Positions 6,532 to 8,017 of a stretch of 8,017 nucleotides of DNA are shown here, piece after piece. The stretch covers positions 1 through 8,017 of the forward strand of contig JAKDLE010000100.1 of NCBI GenBank assembly GCA_030453005.1, written 5' to 3'. Every line of letters begins with the position of its first letter. The stretch's first letter is position 1. The translations under genes were made by a program, and so were the position numbers. Origin of the DNA: Pseudonocardia sp. (GTDB lineage: Bacteria; Actinomycetota; Actinomycetes; Mycobacteriales; Pseudonocardiaceae). The notes beneath the pieces were generated by a model. It searched no databases, was not told the origin of the DNA, and worked only from the letters and a program-made list of their open reading frames with translations.

Positions 6532-8001
6532 GGTACCCCGCAAGGCCGCACCGATGACTGCGCGCCCGATCGGGGCCGCGATCTCACCGCCGGTGGCGGC
6601 CAGGTTGTCGCGGTCGCCGCCGGACTCCACCAGCACGGCAACGGCGACCTGCGGGTTCGCCGCGGGCGCGAACGCGACGTACCAGACGTGCGGTGCGGTC
6701 TGCTTGGGCATGGTGCCGTGTTCCGCGGTGCCGGTCTTGGCCGCGATCTGCACGCCGCGGATCTTTCCCGAACCGCTGTAGCTGTTCTCGTTGTTGACCA
6801 TGAGCTCGGTCAGCGTGTTCGCCACCTCCGGGCTCACGGCCCGGCCGAGCTGGTCGGGCGCCGTGGTGTCGATCGTCTCCAGGTCCTGGCCCTGGATCTC
6901 CTCGATCAGGTGTGGGGCCATCAGCTGTCCGTCGTTGGCGATCGTGGCCACGATCACCGCGTTCTGCATCGGGGTGAGGGCCACGTCGCGCTGTCCGATG
7001 GCCGACTGCTGCAGGGCCGCGGTGCTCTCGATGTCGCCGATCGTCGACGGTGCCACGGGCATCGGGATCGTGAGCTCCTCGGTGCCGATCCCGAACGCCT
7101 CGGCCTGGTCGCGGACGGCCTCCTCGCCGAGGTCGGCCCCGATCTCGGCGAACGCCGTGTTGCAGGAGCGCTGCAGCGCGTCGCGCAGCGACGCCGTCTG
7201 GCCGGTTCCGCACTGGTTGCCGTTGAAGTTCTGGAGCGTGGTGGTGGTGTCGGCCAGCGTGATGCTCGATGCCGCGGTCACCTGCGTCTCGGGTGTGTAG
7301 CGGCCGCTCTCCAGCGCCGCCGCGGCGATCACGAGCTTGAACGTGGAGCCGGGTGGGTAGCGCTCCTCGATGGTGCGGTTGACCAGCACCGGCGGCTCGG
7401 CGCTCGTGTACTCGGCCCACGCTTCCTGTTGCACCCGCGCGCTCGGGCTGGCCAGCGGGTTCGGGTCGTAGGACGGGGTGGAGGCCAGGGCGAGGATCGC
7501 GCCGGTGTCGGGGCGCAGCGCGACGACCGCACCGGTGTAGCCGTTGCTCGCGAGCTCGTCGTAGGCGGTCTGCTGCACCACCGGGTCGATGGTGGTGACC
7601 ACGTTGCCGCCGCTCGAGTCGCGACCGGTGATCAGGTCGGAGAGCCTGCGGGTGAAGAGCCGGGGGTCGCTGCCGTTGAGGACGTCGTTGGCCGCGCGCT
7701 CGATGCCGCTGGTGCCGTAGATCGACGAGTAGTACCCGGTGATCGACGCGAACGTCGGGCCGGTCGGGTACTCCCGCACGTAGGGGTACCGCCCGTCGCT
7801 CGGCACGCTGCGCGCGAGCACCTGGCCGTCCGCGCTGATCTGTCCGCGCTCGCGGGAGTACTCGGCGAGGAGCACGCGTTGGTTGCGTGGGTCGTCGGCG
7901 TAGTCGTCCGCCTTGATCACCTGGACGTAGGTGAGGTTGGCCACGAGCAGCACGGTCATCGCCATCACGGCGGTCGCGACGCGACGGATGGGGGCGTTCA
8001 T
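6526..8001 (-). CDS. pbpA: penicillin-binding protein PbpA, class B peptidoglycan transpeptidase
   Basis: This 491-residue bitopic membrane protein cross-links peptidoglycan at the septum and poles. After a short cytosolic start MNAPIRR comes a membrane anchor (about 8-28). An N-terminal pedestal domain follows (about 29-150; [13 protein letters not shown] is the family motif that opens it), then the transpeptidase domain (about 155-487). All three penicillin-binding motifs are present: STFK with nucleophile Ser219 (219-222), SCN (279-281) and KTG (422-424). Cys264 and Cys280, the latter inside the SxN motif, are the only two cysteines and could form a disulfide near the active site. Length agrees with M. 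tuberculosis PbpA (about 491). The ATG at 8001 has GGAG 8 bases upstream and probably overlaps the stop of the preceding rodA as ATGA. In the known family PbpA pairs with the glycosyltransferase RodA and is regulated by PknA/PknB. Confidence 0.97.
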   Translation of the reverse strand: MNAPIRRVATAVMAMTVLLVANLTYVQVIKADDYADDPRNQRVLLAEYSRERGQISADGQVLARSVPSDGRYPYVREYPTGPTFASITGYYSSIYGTSGIERAANDVLNGSDPRLFTRRLSDLITGRDSSGGNVVTTIDPVVQQTAYDELASNGYTGAVVALRPDTGAILALASTPSYDPNPLASPSARVQQEAWAEYTSAEPPVLVNRTIEERYPPGSTFKLVIAAAALESGRYTPETQVTAASSITLADTTTTLQNFNGNQCGTGQTASLRDALQRSCNTAFAEIGADLGEEAVRDQAEAFGIGTEELTIPMPVAPSTIGDIESTAALQQSAIGQRDVALTPMQNAVIVATIANDGQLMAPHLIEEIQGQDLETIDTTAPDQLGRAVSPEVANTLTELMVNNENSYSGSGKIRGVQIAAKTGTAEHGTMPKQTAPHVWYVAFAPAANPQVAVAVLVESGGDRDNLAATGGEIAAPIGRAVIGAALRGTQ

Positions 8002-8017
8002 GACGGCCGCTCCACCA
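7998..8017 (-). CDS. rodA: probable C-terminal end of RodA/FtsW-family glycosyltransferase (cut by window edge)
   Basis: Only about six codons are visible. On the reverse strand a frame reading VERPS ends at a TGA (8000-7998) that overlaps the pbpA ATG as ATGA, the classical translational-coupling arrangement. That the gene is rodA comes from the conserved rodA-pbpA-pknA-pknB order in actinobacteria, not from the sequence itself, because six codons cannot identify a protein. The pbpA ribosome site GGAG (8010-8013) would lie inside this gene. Confidence 0.45.
8010..8013 (-). promoter_or_regulatory. ribosome binding site of pbpA
   Basis: GGAG on the reverse strand lies 8 bases before ATG 8001, good spacing. 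It supports this start even though the upstream gene probably runs through the site. Confidence 0.6.

Noticed and set aside
5811..6557. Plus-strand frame opposite pknA
   Set aside because: It is an antisense shadow of the kinase domain, with no ribosome site or family motif.
6471..6641. Possible N-terminal extension of PknA with repeated SDDGR
   Set aside because: The frame is open, but it overlaps the end of pbpA, and the SDDGR repeats are just the tandem DNA repeat read in another frame. The family start fits GTG 6470.

Overview
The window is very GC-rich, with strongly G/C-ending codons, GTG as well as ATG starts, and tight gene packing. This fits a high-GC actinobacterium. Gene content and protein texture point to the Pseudonocardiaceae (Pseudonocardia-like), but I infer this from family resemblance and made no database comparison. 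It is the conserved cell-envelope/cell-division neighbourhood that lies close to oriC in Mycobacterium tuberculosis (ppiA to rodA, Rv0009-Rv0018 region).

Layout. The left end has three rightward genes: the C-terminal tail of an alpha/beta hydrolase (1-195), a cytosolic cyclophilin peptidyl-prolyl isomerase (311-844), and a rhomboid intramembrane protease with an N-terminal zinc-binding module (852-1724). They meet, tail to tail with a 6-base gap, a long leftward block that fills the rest of the window. Read in its own direction from the right edge, this block is the last few codons of a probable rodA, pbpA (8001-6526), pknA (6470-5226), pknB (5119-3200), pabA/trpG-type glutamine amidotransferase (3174-2539), crgA (2463-2194), and a small PH-domain-like membrane protein (about 2192/2048-1731).

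How they work together. RodA (polymerase) and PbpA (class B transpeptidase) build septal/polar peptidoglycan. PknA and PknB are membrane Ser/Thr kinases that control elongation and division, and the four extracellular PASTA repeats of PknB are the expected muropeptide sensor. CrgA is a small divisome membrane protein that links FtsZ to penicillin-binding proteins. The amidotransferase is a metabolic passenger (folate/tryptophan precursor synthesis). Spacing between leftward genes is short (about 0-106 bases), consistent with one long operon plus possible internal promoters.

No gene-free stretch exceeds 300 bases; the largest gaps are 196-310 and 5120-5225. I see no mobile element, CRISPR array, tRNA, rRNA or phage signature. 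This is ordinary conserved core genome, and I found no convincing new system. The points most worth a second look are the PH-domain gene, whose coding frame continues upstream of any normal start codon, and a 15-base tandem repeat that repeats the pbpA stop codon in frame three times.
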